Source: Acidithiobacillus ferrivorans (GTDB lineage Bacteria; Pseudomonadota; Gammaproteobacteria; Acidithiobacillales; Acidithiobacillaceae). From it: a stretch of 36,104 bases of DNA. Each line of letters opens with the position of its first letter. Position 1 is the stretch's first letter. This document shows, in pieces, positions 23,515 through 31,134 of this stretch. Made by a program: the position numbers and the translations under genes. The notes under the pieces were generated by a model. The model was not told the DNA's origin. It saw nothing but the letters and a program-made list of their open reading frames with translations, and did not search any database. The stretch covers positions 1 through 36,104 of the forward strand of contig JAAOMR010000054.1 of the NCBI GenBank assembly GCA_018853935.1, given 5' to 3'.

Positions 23515-24228
23515 TTATGAATCCGATTTTATAATAGCAACGGATTGCCTGTCGGCAAAATAAGCCCGGACGCCAGCCCCCATACTGCCCCGCTCACTGA
23601 TGGGGATTTGGCGACAACGGACAGCGTATTCAATGATAAACATTAATGCAATCAATACCGTGCTAGCCGTACCGGAAATCAATACCCATACATGCTGCCC
23701 AAGGATAAAAAATATTAAAAATAATAAAATTGCCAGCGCTGTAAAGAATAGCGTCCATGCCACCGTCACCTGGCGCGTATAGCGCGCCAGTCGTGCATTC
23801 AGTGGACCATGCACCATCTCGGCAATCCGCGAGACCAGCGGTATGTGGCCGGAGCGCAAAGTGAGTCCGAAAGCAAATGCTAACAGGGTAAACAACGCAC
23901 TCCGCTGCACCATACATATCCAGCCAATATAGTGCGCAATAGTCGCACTATTACGCCATATTATTACGCCAGAAATAGCAGCCATCATAATCCAAAACGC
24001 CTTAAAGCGCGCACACCGAGACACCAGAAATAGGGCAACAATAATGGGTATAAATGCCGAAAGTACAACCAGTGCATTCGGATTTTTTGCAGAAATATCC
24101 ACATAGGTGAGCATTTGATAGCCGATCAGGACAGACAGAAAAAGTACACCTTTCCAAAAAGCATGCATGCTGCCAGCGCTACGCCCCGTCGCCATCAACG
24201 CTGCACCTTTATCAAGAAGAACTCCCAC
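23515..24228 (-). CDS. COG4648-type membrane protein of aryl-polyene clusters
   Basis: This multi-span membrane protein has about six hydrophobic segments from residue 20 onward (counting from the chosen start), with YTRQVTVAWTLFFTALA and a C-terminal FIIEYAVRCRQIP. Proteins of this type (COG4648) occur next to the AMP-ligase in many APE clusters; their function is unknown. I place the start at GTG 24228 because AGGAG lies seven bases upstream, giving 237 residues. The open frame extends to ATG 24276, and ATG 24255 is also possible, but neither has a ribosome site. It is the first gene of the leftward operon. Confidence 0.78.
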   Translation of the reverse strand: MGVLLDKGAALMATGRSAGSMHAFWKGVLFLSVLIGYQMLTYVDISAKNPNALVVLSAFIPIIVALFLVSRCARFKAFWIMMAAISGVIIWRNSATIAHYIGWICMVQRSALFTLLAFAFGLTLRSGHIPLVSRIAEMVHGPLNARLARYTRQVTVAWTLFFTALAILLFLIFFILGQHVWVLISGTASTVLIALMFIIEYAVRCRQIPISERGSMGAGVRAYFADRQSVAIIKSDS

Positions 24229-24306
24229 ACCTTTTCTCCTTAAAAAATTGGCCATAAAATGGGGAAGGCGTATCATATTGGCACGTTACAACGCAGTTAT
24301 TTCAGA

Positions 24307-24341
24307 AAGTGATAATGATCCCGCCTGATTCTTTATCACTT
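24307..24341. terminator. Nine-base inverted repeat at the right island edge
   Basis: AAGTGATAA (24307-24315) pairs perfectly with TTATCACTT (24333-24341) over a 17-base loop. It overlaps the stop codon of the small secreted protein and lies before the COG4648 start on the same strand, so it may separate the two transcription units. The stem is AT-rich and there is no T-run. It could also be an operator for a dimeric regulator. Confidence 0.4.
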
Positions 24342-24656
24342 GGGAGGGGGCAGCGAACGATTATTCGCCGTACCGCGTCCCCGCAGGGCGCTCCAAAATT
24401 CGATCGCTCCACCCTTTGCCGCATGCCCAACGTCGACTGCACTTTTCGCAATCCCAACACCAACCTCTTTCCCGACCTGACCGATTCTATGTGCGGTGGA
24501 ACCAAGCGCGCGTCCGACATGCTGGGCTTCGCGCTTCAAAGGCACACCATTGGCGTACACCGCCACCGGGAACGCGAGGCTGATCACAAGCGTCAATAAC
24601 GCGATGAACGCCTTGTTCGTTTTAGTGGTGTTTTTGAACTGATAACATTTTCTCAT
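24336..24656 (-). CDS. Small secreted protein of unknown function
   Basis: This 106-residue protein has a signal peptide: basic MRKCYQFKNTTKTNK, then a hydrophobic core, with likely cleavage after VYA at 35. The mature part is Gly/Ala-rich with repeated amphipathic segments (HVGRALGSTAHRIGQVGKEVGVGIAKSAVDVGHAAKGG) and a polar, basic end. It resembles small helical periplasmic or surface proteins, but I do not recognise a family. The ATG at 24656 is preceded by GGGGGTG; an ATG at 24671 would add five residues. Its stop lies in an inverted repeat at the edge of the pigment island. It is not clearly part of the pathway. Confidence 0.62.
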   Translation of the reverse strand: MRKCYQFKNTTKTNKAFIALLTLVISLAFPVAVYANGVPLKREAQHVGRALGSTAHRIGQVGKEVGVGIAKSAVDVGHAAKGGAIEFWSALRGRGTANNRSLPPPK

Positions 24657-24745
24657 AACACCCCCAGGCATTTCCTCAACGTCGCATGCTTGAACCTATA
24701 GACAACTGGAGTTGCCCTAATCAAATTGCGCCGACCTCGTGCTCT

Positions 24746-25756
24746 TCAAAATGAGTCACGATGATATGCGACTACCCGCTCCACTTCATTCTTGGCACCC
24801 AGGATAACGGGGACACGCTCGTGCAAACCCTGGGGATCGATATCCAGGATCCGCGCCGTACCGGTGCTGGCCACGCCGCCCGCCTGTTCTACCAGATAGG
24901 ACATGGGATTGGCCTCGTAGAGCAGACGCAGCTTGCCGGGCTTTTTCGGATCACGCTGATCAAAGGGATACAGGAAAATGCCGCCACGGCACAGAATGCG
25001 ATGCACGTCCGCAACCATGGAGCCAACCCAGCGCATGTTGAAATTGCGCTGACGGGGTCCATCCGTACCCTGATTGAGTTCGTCGATATAACGTTGCACC
25101 GGTTTCTGCCAGTGGCGATGGTTGCTCATGTTGATCGCATATTCGCTGGTGTCCTCGGGAATACGCATCTGGCTGTGGGTCAACATATACTCACCGATGG
25201 ATGGATCGAGGGTAAAGCCATTGACCCCGTAGCCGGTGCTGTACACCAGCATATTGCTGGAGCCATAAAGGGCGTAGCCAGCACAGACCTGCTCCACACC
25301 GGGTTGGAGGAAGTCGGCGAGCTCCGCGTCACGCCCGGCTACTGGTGCCTTGAGGATGCTGAAAATGGTCCCGACGCTGATACCGACGTCGGTATTGCTG
25401 GAACCATCCAGGGGATCAAAAAGTAATAGATATTTGCCGCGCGGCACATTTTGGGGGATGGCGTAAGGGTCATCCATCTCCTCAGAGGCCATGCCGGCGA
25501 GATGACCAGTCCAGTCCATGGACTTGAGGATGGCTTCGTTGGAGATGATATCCAGCTTTTTCTGGACTTCACCCTGCACGTTATCCGTCCCCGCGCTACC
25601 CAACGCTCCCACCAAAGCACCACGATACACCTGCGCGCCAATAAATTTGCAGGAAATAGTGAGATCGTTGAGCAAAGCGGCGAAGTCGCCAGAGGCGCCT
25701 GGATAGAGGCGCGTTTCTTCAATAATAAATTGGCTGAGGGTGGTGCCGATATGCAT
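24746..25756 (-). CDS. fbp: Class I fructose-1,6-bisphosphatase
   Basis: Fbp hydrolyses fructose-1,6-bisphosphate to fructose-6-phosphate in gluconeogenesis and, in autotrophs, in the Calvin cycle. The 336-residue length is normal. The metal and substrate site [22 protein letters not shown] is intact, as are [10 protein letters not shown] upstream and the [14 protein letters not shown] and GGIFLYPFD strands downstream. The ATG at 25756 has a purine-rich site upstream. It is transcribed with the flanking leftward genes, 33 bases after zapD. An obligate autotroph such as Acidithiobacillus would need this enzyme constantly, but the gene itself does not prove that lifestyle. Confidence 0.97.
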   Translation of the reverse strand: MHIGTTLSQFIIEETRLYPGASGDFAALLNDLTISCKFIGAQVYRGALVGALGSAGTDNVQGEVQKKLDIISNEAILKSMDWTGHLAGMASEEMDDPYAIPQNVPRGKYLLLFDPLDGSSNTDVGISVGTIFSILKAPVAGRDAELADFLQPGVEQVCAGYALYGSSNMLVYSTGYGVNGFTLDPSIGEYMLTHSQMRIPEDTSEYAINMSNHRHWQKPVQRYIDELNQGTDGPRQRNFNMRWVGSMVADVHRILCRGGIFLYPFDQRDPKKPGKLRLLYEANPMSYLVEQAGGVASTGTARILDIDPQGLHERVPVILGAKNEVERVVAYHRDSF

Positions 25757-25789
25757 GGTACGGTCCTTTACTGGAAGAGGGTTGATCGT

Positions 25790-26542
25790 CTAGAGGGCAC
25801 TGAGGCCCAGTTTGAATTTTACCGTGGATTCTACCGCGCGCGCCGTTCCCTGGTCCAACCATTGTAGTAACTGAATATGAAAGCGATGAATACCCCCACT
25901 GATTTTCGGATAATAATCGGCTTGATCTGTCAGTTCCAGACAAATCAAAGAGGGCGGACGGCGCGGATCCAAAGGCGCACCATAACGCCCCTCCGGGGCT
26001 TCCACAGTCAACCATGTGCAGGAGTCGCGCAATAAGGCGAGGATCAGATCAGTGCTATTCTGTAAAATCCTCAAACTGTTCTGCCAGTTATTCAGCAGAC
26101 CGTGGAGCCGCGCGGGGGCTTGCTGGTTCCAAAAAGCCAGGATGGGCAGATCACAGTCCGCAAGCCCCCCGGCCACACCCAATCGGCCGCGCGCGAGCTG
26201 GATGATTTCCTGATGGCGCAACAATTGGCCGAAAGGTTCACGGTGCTCGCGCAGCACTTTGAGCTGTTGGTCTATGCGAAATTGCCAGGCGCGCAAAGGG
26301 ACTTCGTCAATCTCAGGGCTTTGCGCCCAGACAGCGAGGCTCTGCCCAAGCCGTTCCAGTTCCAGAATGATATCAAGGCGCAACTCCGGGCGGCTGCAAA
26401 AATCAAGCAGTTCATTAAAAGGACGCAAGGCATCGCGCAGACCGGTTGTGTCCGCCACTTCCTGTTGCACCTGCGCAAAGACGCTCTCCAAGCGCAACAA
26501 AAGGCGTGCGCGTTCATGGAGTGGGTGTTCATAAACGGCCAT
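25790..26542 (-). CDS. zapD: Cell division protein ZapD
   Basis: ZapD binds and bundles FtsZ filaments at the division site. The protein is about 250 residues and begins MAVYEHPLHERARLLLRLE, the conserved N-terminus of the family. It is mostly helical (about 15-120), followed by a beta-rich C-terminal half ending near STVKFKLGLSAL. I chose ATG 26542 because GAGG sits six bases upstream; an ATG at 26554 would add four residues. It follows coaE and pilD on the same strand, the gene order pilD-coaE-zapD being common in gammaproteobacteria. Confidence 0.93.
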   Translation of the reverse strand: MAVYEHPLHERARLLLRLESVFAQVQQEVADTTGLRDALRPFNELLDFCSRPELRLDIILELERLGQSLAVWAQSPEIDEVPLRAWQFRIDQQLKVLREHREPFGQLLRHQEIIQLARGRLGVAGGLADCDLPILAFWNQQAPARLHGLLNNWQNSLRILQNSTDLILALLRDSCTWLTVEAPEGRYGAPLDPRRPPSLICLELTDQADYYPKISGGIHRFHIQLLQWLDQGTARAVESTVKFKLGLSAL

Positions 26543-26658
26543 GCCGTACCTCATTCAAGAGTCACCGCCACTGCACGAAGCCACGGTGCCACGAAACAGC
26601 GCACCATTTCCGGGCAGTACCCCACAGGTTGCCACAGGTGCTTTCCCTAAGCAAATCG

Positions 26659-27261
26659 TTATGTTCCCTGCAAATGACGAAGATAGAGAGCAACCTGGGT
26701 CTGCAACTCAGGCAACGACCCTTCATTGGGAATAATCCAGTCGGCGGCGGCATTACGCACAGCACGATCACATTGCGCCGCCAGCACCGCAGAGATTTGG
26801 CCCTCTGTCCAGCCAGGACGAGCACGCAGGCGCCCCATTTGCTGGGATCGTGGGCAATCGACGACCACGATTTGATCCAGCAATGGGCGATAGCCATTTT
26901 CGACCAGCAGGGGCACTACCCAGACTATTAGAGCTTGTCGATGCCTTCTACTCCATGCATTGCTGGCCGATATAAAGGATGCACGGATAAGGGGATGGAG
27001 AAGGGCTTCCAGCCAGACTTTCGCCGCCGGATCACTAAAAATCCGTGCCCGCAATGCGGCGCGATCGAGGCCACCATCTTCGCCTAGAAAAGTCGGGCCA
27101 AAATGGGCGATAATGGCTCGCAGGGCCGGACTGCCCGGCACCACCAGTTCGCGGGCGATGGCATCAGCATCCAGCACCTGGGCACCCGCCGCCTTGAGCA
27201 TCTCGGCGACCGTGCTTTTACCGCAGGCCACCCCTCCTGTCAGGCCAATCCGCAGTGCCAT
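26659..27261 (-). CDS. coaE: Dephospho-CoA kinase CoaE
   Basis: CoaE phosphorylates the ribose 3'-hydroxyl of dephospho-CoA to finish coenzyme A synthesis. The 200-residue protein has the P-loop GLTGGVACGKST at 6-17 and the DADAIARELV substrate strand. VVPLLVENGYRPLLDQIVVVDCP follows in the middle, all expected for the family. It starts with ATG 27261 directly after the pilD stop, indicating coupled translation. A 116-base gap without a recognised gene separates it from zapD. Confidence 0.96.
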   Translation of the reverse strand: MALRIGLTGGVACGKSTVAEMLKAAGAQVLDADAIARELVVPGSPALRAIIAHFGPTFLGEDGGLDRAALRARIFSDPAAKVWLEALLHPLIRASFISASNAWSRRHRQALIVWVVPLLVENGYRPLLDQIVVVDCPRSQQMGRLRARPGWTEGQISAVLAAQCDRAVRNAAADWIIPNEGSLPELQTQVALYLRHLQGT

Positions 27262-28062
27262 TCAGGAACCCAGCAGGTGTAAATAGCCAGAGAGGATGGC
27301 TTGTGGCCACAACAGCAGGAGCCAGCCCCCCAGCGCCAGATAAGGACCAAAGGGCATGGCATAGTCCCGGCCCTTACCGCGCAGTAGAAAGCTCAGAGCG
27401 ACCAATCCGCCACTCAGTGCCGCAATAAACAGGGTTAAAAAGACCGCCTGCCAGCCCAGCCAGGCACCGATCATGCCGAGCAATTTTAGGTCGCCGCCGC
27501 CCATTCCGTGCCGCCCGGTCGCCCGATAATACACCGTGGCCAGCAACCACAGACTGCCATAGCCAATGCATACACCGAGCAAAGCATCCAGGGGCGTTAC
27601 CAGCCCTATCCCCGGCCATAAAAGTGCCGATCCATTCAGCAGTAACCCGATCAGCAGTCCCGGCTTGGTGATACGATCAGGCAACAGTTGCGTTTCCAGA
27701 TCAATCATGGCCAGCGCCAGCAGTATCCAGGTAAATACCAAGGCCGGGATCAGTTGCCAGGTGAGGCCCAGTTGCCCGACGACCACCAGACTGAGCAGGC
27801 CGGTCAGGAGTTCCAGCGCCGGATAACGCCAGGCAATAGAGTTGCCACAAGCATGGCAGCGGCCACGCAACAACAACCAGCTCAGGACCGGGATGTTTTC
27901 CCAGGGCCGCAACAGATGGCCACAGTGCGGGCAGTGCGACGCGGGATGGATGATGGATTCGCGGCGAGGCACCCGATGTACCACCACATTCAGGAAGCTG
28001 CCGATGAGCAGACCGAGCAGAGCGACGAAGAGATAGACCGCACTCATTGCACCCTGTGTCAT
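27262..28062 (-). CDS. pilD: Type IV prepilin peptidase/methyltransferase PilD
   Basis: PilD cleaves the leader of type IV prepilins and type II pseudopilins at the inner membrane and methylates the new N-terminus. The 266-residue protein has the cytoplasmic zinc-binding Cys tetrad (Cys44, 47, 69 and 72 in CPHC and CHAC). About seven membrane spans follow, with the two catalytic Asp motifs: [12 protein letters not shown] and [14 protein letters not shown]. Start and stop join neighbours closely: ATGA overlap with the pilR end and direct abutment with coaE. In many genomes pilC sits between pilB and pilD; here it does not. Confidence 0.96.
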   Translation of the reverse strand: MTQGAMSAVYLFVALLGLLIGSFLNVVVHRVPRRESIIHPASHCPHCGHLLRPWENIPVLSWLLLRGRCHACGNSIAWRYPALELLTGLLSLVVVGQLGLTWQLIPALVFTWILLALAMIDLETQLLPDRITKPGLLIGLLLNGSALLWPGIGLVTPLDALLGVCIGYGSLWLLATVYYRATGRHGMGGGDLKLLGMIGAWLGWQAVFLTLFIAALSGGLVALSFLLRGKGRDYAMPFGPYLALGGWLLLLWPQAILSGYLHLLGS

Positions 28063-29416
28063 GCAATTGCTTCCAGAGACAATCTGCTGAGTCGCAGTTC
28101 CAGCGACTGCACACTGACACCCAGCAGATCTGCGGCATGATGCCGGTCGCCTCCGGCCAGCCCCAGCATCTGGCGCAGCAATGCTGCCTCGGCCGCGTCT
28201 AACCCAGTCGCGGCAACACTTGCCGATACAGCGGCAGGCACGCTGCTTTCGGACGCCATGCTGCCAGAGGATGTAAGTTCTTCTTCGGGCAGAATATCGT
28301 CCCGCTGTAACGCGAGACGACGCTCCAGCAAATTTTCCAGCTCGCGAACATTGCCGGGGAAGGCGTAACCACCCAATCGCGCAAGAGTCCCTGCGGGCAG
28401 CCGCGTCGGCACACCAGGCTGCCCGCCCCCGATACGTTGCAGAATCACCTCTGCCAATTGCGGAATGTCCTCCGGATGCTCGCGCAAAGGAGGCATTTGG
28501 AGCCGTACGACATCCAGCCGATACAGAAGATCCCGACGAAAGTTACCGGCAACAACCATCTCTTGCAAATCGCGGTGGGTAGCGGAGATGAAACGCAGAT
28601 CCAGGGGAATTTCCCGCGCTGCACCCAACGGACGAATGCTGCGCTCCTGAATGGCGCGCAGGAGCTTAACCTGCACCATCATCGGTAGTTCACCAATCTC
28701 ATCCAGGAAAATGGTGCCGCCATTGGCCGCCACAAAGAGCCCCTCGCGGCGCTGTACAGCACCGGAGTAAGCCCCCTTCTCGGCACCAAAGAGCTCACTT
28801 TCTACCAGTCCCTCGGGAATGGCGCCACAGTTGACTGCCACGAAAGGCTTGTCGTGACGGACCCCCGAGGCGTGGATCGCACGCGCTGCCAACTCCTTAC
28901 CAGTACCAGACTCACCGGTAATGTGACTGGCGCATTACTTCGCGCAACACGGCGGATATCGTCGCGTAAGCGCCGCATCACCGGAGAATCGCCCACGAGC
29001 CTTTGTGTACCGTCCGAACCCACCGGTGACAGGCGAGCGAGATCAACCGCTTGCGATATCAGTCGCCGCAGACGTGTAAGTTCGATGGGCTTAGCCATGT
29101 AATCAAAGGCCCCGGCCTGCATCGCCTCGACGGCGCCATCGGCGGAGGAGTAGGCCGTAATCACGGCGACCGGCACTTGCGGATGCAACACGTGTAGACG
29201 ACGTACCAAATCAATACCCGAACCATCCGGTAACCGCAGATCGCTCAAACATAAAGAGGGGGCACCTTCGGCGAGGCAGGCGAAGGCCTCTGCGAGGGAA
29301 TAGGCACCCGTGACGGCAATTCCCATACCTTGCAGCGTAATACCCAACAATTCAACAATGTTCGGCTCATCATCCACGATCAGGGCAGGTGGCAACACGG
29401 AAAAATCGGCCATCAT
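28059..29416 (-). pseudogene. pilR: PilR sigma-54 response regulator, frame broken by a one-base deletion
   Basis: PilR pairs with PilS to activate pilin transcription with sigma-54 RNA polymerase. The first part (ATG 29416) has a receiver domain with phosphoacceptor Asp59 and Lys109 (in MAKP). It runs to [11 protein letters not shown] and then goes out of frame. The AAA+ domain resumes in the next frame with GESGTGKE, then [11 protein letters not shown] and LFLDE-like Walker B, and ends in a helix-turn-helix ([18 protein letters not shown]). Supplying one base between 28922 and 28923 would read [14 protein letters not shown], the normal family sequence. The sigma-54 contact loop reads GAYSGA rather than GAFTGA. 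Either the gene is inactivated or the base call is wrong. It overlaps both pilS and pilD (ATGA). Confidence 0.88.
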
Positions 29417-31011
29417 TCCTCCCCCTCCGGACACCAACAGGGGAGAAAAATCCGGAATAGCACACCACCCTGTGGATGGTTTTCACAATCAATGCGACCG
29501 CCATTGATGCGCAATAGCTCGCGCACCATAGACAAGCCCAACCCGGTACCCTGTGAATTGGTCGTAAAAAACGGTTCAAAAATACGCTCCATCACCTCCG
29601 GCTGTACGCCCGATCCAAAATCCCGCAGCGTCACCATGACCGTTTCCTTGTCCGCACGCACCGTCTCGATTTCCACCCGCATCGTCGCATCTTCTGCCAC
29701 CCCATACTGCGCGCTGTTATGCAGCAGATTCCAGAATACCTGGCGTAGTTGCGCAGGATCGGCATAAACCCGAAGCTGCGCGGGAATTTCCCAGATAACG
29801 ATCGTCATAGGTGCAAGTAGCGGGTCGGCCTGCAGCGAGACGATGAGCACCGGCAACCAATTTGCCAACGGGATGGGTTCGGAATGCGCCGGGCTGGGAC
29901 GGGCCATCTCCAGTACCGATTCGACGATGGCATTGATGCGCACCGTCTCTCGTTCCAGTATCTCAAAAAGATGCCGCGCGCCGGGGGTCTTCACGCGCTC
30001 ACCGAGCAAGTTACCGGCGTGGCGAATCACGCTGAGCGGGTTGCGAATTTCATGGGCAATATTAGCCGCCAGACGACCCAGCGCCGCCAGTTGGGCCTCC
30101 CGTTCGCGGGCACGCAACGCTGACGCATCGCGGAGCAGCAACAAACGATAGGGGCTCCGGGGCAGAGCGATGTTACGTACCAGTAGGGTCTGTGCATTAT
30201 CCTGCAGGGTTGGATCACGTCCGCCCAAGGTGATCATCATCTCGCCGTCACCCTGTGCCGGTTGTCGCAATGCGCTGGCCAGCTGCGGCTGCACCAGATC
30301 GAGGTCGGCAGGTGCGGAAGTCCATAGCCGGTATCCCGAAAGCGTCCGCGCAATGGGATTGCTGAGAATAACGCGGTTTTGCCGATCCAGCACGAAAACA
30401 CCCACATCCATATGCTGCACAATTTCCTGGTTCAGGGCGTTGAGATTGACGACCTCTGCATCCCTTTGCAGTGCCAGACGATTGCCGCGTTCCAGGCTGA
30501 TGACCAGGCTGTCGGCCAGCACCGCCACCGCCACCAGCGCCAGGACATATATAAAAAGCTGGCCAAGCGGCGGGTGCACCGTAGTCATTCCACCCAGGAG
30601 TGGCTCACCGACTAGCAGTGCAAGTAATATCCACACAAAAACAAAAGCGCTTTTGCCGCGCAAAAGGCTCGCCGTGGACACCAGCAGCAAGAAGGGCAGG
30701 ATACTAAAGGGACCACTGACCCCTCCCCCGAAATGCAATAACAGCAGCACCAGCAAGGTATCCGTCGATACCTGAATCCAGGCGTGGCGACGCGGTTGCA
30801 CCGGTCGCCGTAACAACAGTGCCAGCAGATAACCGAGACTGACCGTGGCGGCCACCAGGGCGAGGACACGCAACAGCCTTGCGTGCCCTCCCAGATCGAT
30901 AATGGTCTCGCTGGCGGGCAAGTGTAGCAGAACGGCAATAACCGCTGCGATGAGCAACCGGTAAGCGGAAATCCCCCAAAGGCGCCGCCAGTCACCCACC
31001 ATCTCCGGCAT
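29413..31011 (-). CDS. pilS: Sensor histidine kinase PilS
   Basis: PilS is the membrane kinase for PilR, sensing pilin levels in Pseudomonas. The 532-residue protein has several N-terminal membrane spans (within about 15-170) and a PAS-like region around VFVLDRQNRVILSNPIA. The H-box is ANIAHEIRNPLSVI with the phosphorylated His. It is followed by the ATP-binding N, G1 and G2 motifs (LLHNSAQYG, LRDFGSGV, GTGLGLSMV). It starts 123 bases after the pilB stop and overlaps pilR by ATGA. If pilR is really inactive, PilS would have lost its natural partner. The intervening 123 bases probably hold the pilS promoter, but no clear boxes were seen. Confidence 0.93.
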   Translation of the reverse strand: MPEMVGDWRRLWGISAYRLLIAAVIAVLLHLPASETIIDLGGHARLLRVLALVAATVSLGYLLALLLRRPVQPRRHAWIQVSTDTLLVLLLLHFGGGVSGPFSILPFLLLVSTASLLRGKSAFVFVWILLALLVGEPLLGGMTTVHPPLGQLFIYVLALVAVAVLADSLVISLERGNRLALQRDAEVVNLNALNQEIVQHMDVGVFVLDRQNRVILSNPIARTLSGYRLWTSAPADLDLVQPQLASALRQPAQGDGEMMITLGGRDPTLQDNAQTLLVRNIALPRSPYRLLLLRDASALRAREREAQLAALGRLAANIAHEIRNPLSVIRHAGNLLGERVKTPGARHLFEILERETVRINAIVESVLEMARPSPAHSEPIPLANWLPVLIVSLQADPLLAPMTIVIWEIPAQLRVYADPAQLRQVFWNLLHNSAQYGVAEDATMRVEIETVRADKETVMVTLRDFGSGVQPEVMERIFEPFFTTNSQGTGLGLSMVRELLRINGGRIDCENHPQGGVLFRIFLPCWCPEGEE

Positions 31012-31134
31012 ATTATGCGCCCCGCCACTGAGTTCTGCTGGACGTTACAACACCATAATGCATCGCAGCACTACCGCCCACGGTCATATTTGTGACGCTC
31101 TGCATAAAATATCTGCGTATACGGGGAGGCAAAA

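Larger units (their letters stand above)
6935..24228. other. Aryl-polyene (xanthomonadin-type) pigment biosynthesis gene cluster
   Basis: The seventeen genes here form a coherent set. Supply genes are the chorismatase and aryl AMP-ligase. Chain building uses an ACP, ketosynthase, chain-length factor, ketoreductase and two hot-dog dehydratases. A halogenase-like flavoprotein, two acyltransferases, a glycosyltransferase and a deacetylase could tailor or anchor the product, and MMPL and LolA-like proteins could export it. A COG4648 membrane protein accompanies them, as it does in many APE clusters. No tyrosine ammonia-lyase, second ketosynthase, second ACP, methyltransferase or phosphopantetheinyl transferase is seen, so ACP activation must come from elsewhere. 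Chorismatase supply of the aryl starter matches the Xanthomonas route. No flanking repeats or integrase were seen. Confidence 0.85.

Noticed and set aside
24672-24745. Intrinsic terminator downstream of fbp
   Set aside because: Only a very small CAACT/AGTTG stem is present and no T-run follows it.
28059-28892. A separate sigma-54 activator gene starting inside pilR
   Set aside because: The frame begins in the middle of the ATPase domain after Walker A and continues the PilR sequence exactly. A single-base deletion explains it better than two genes.
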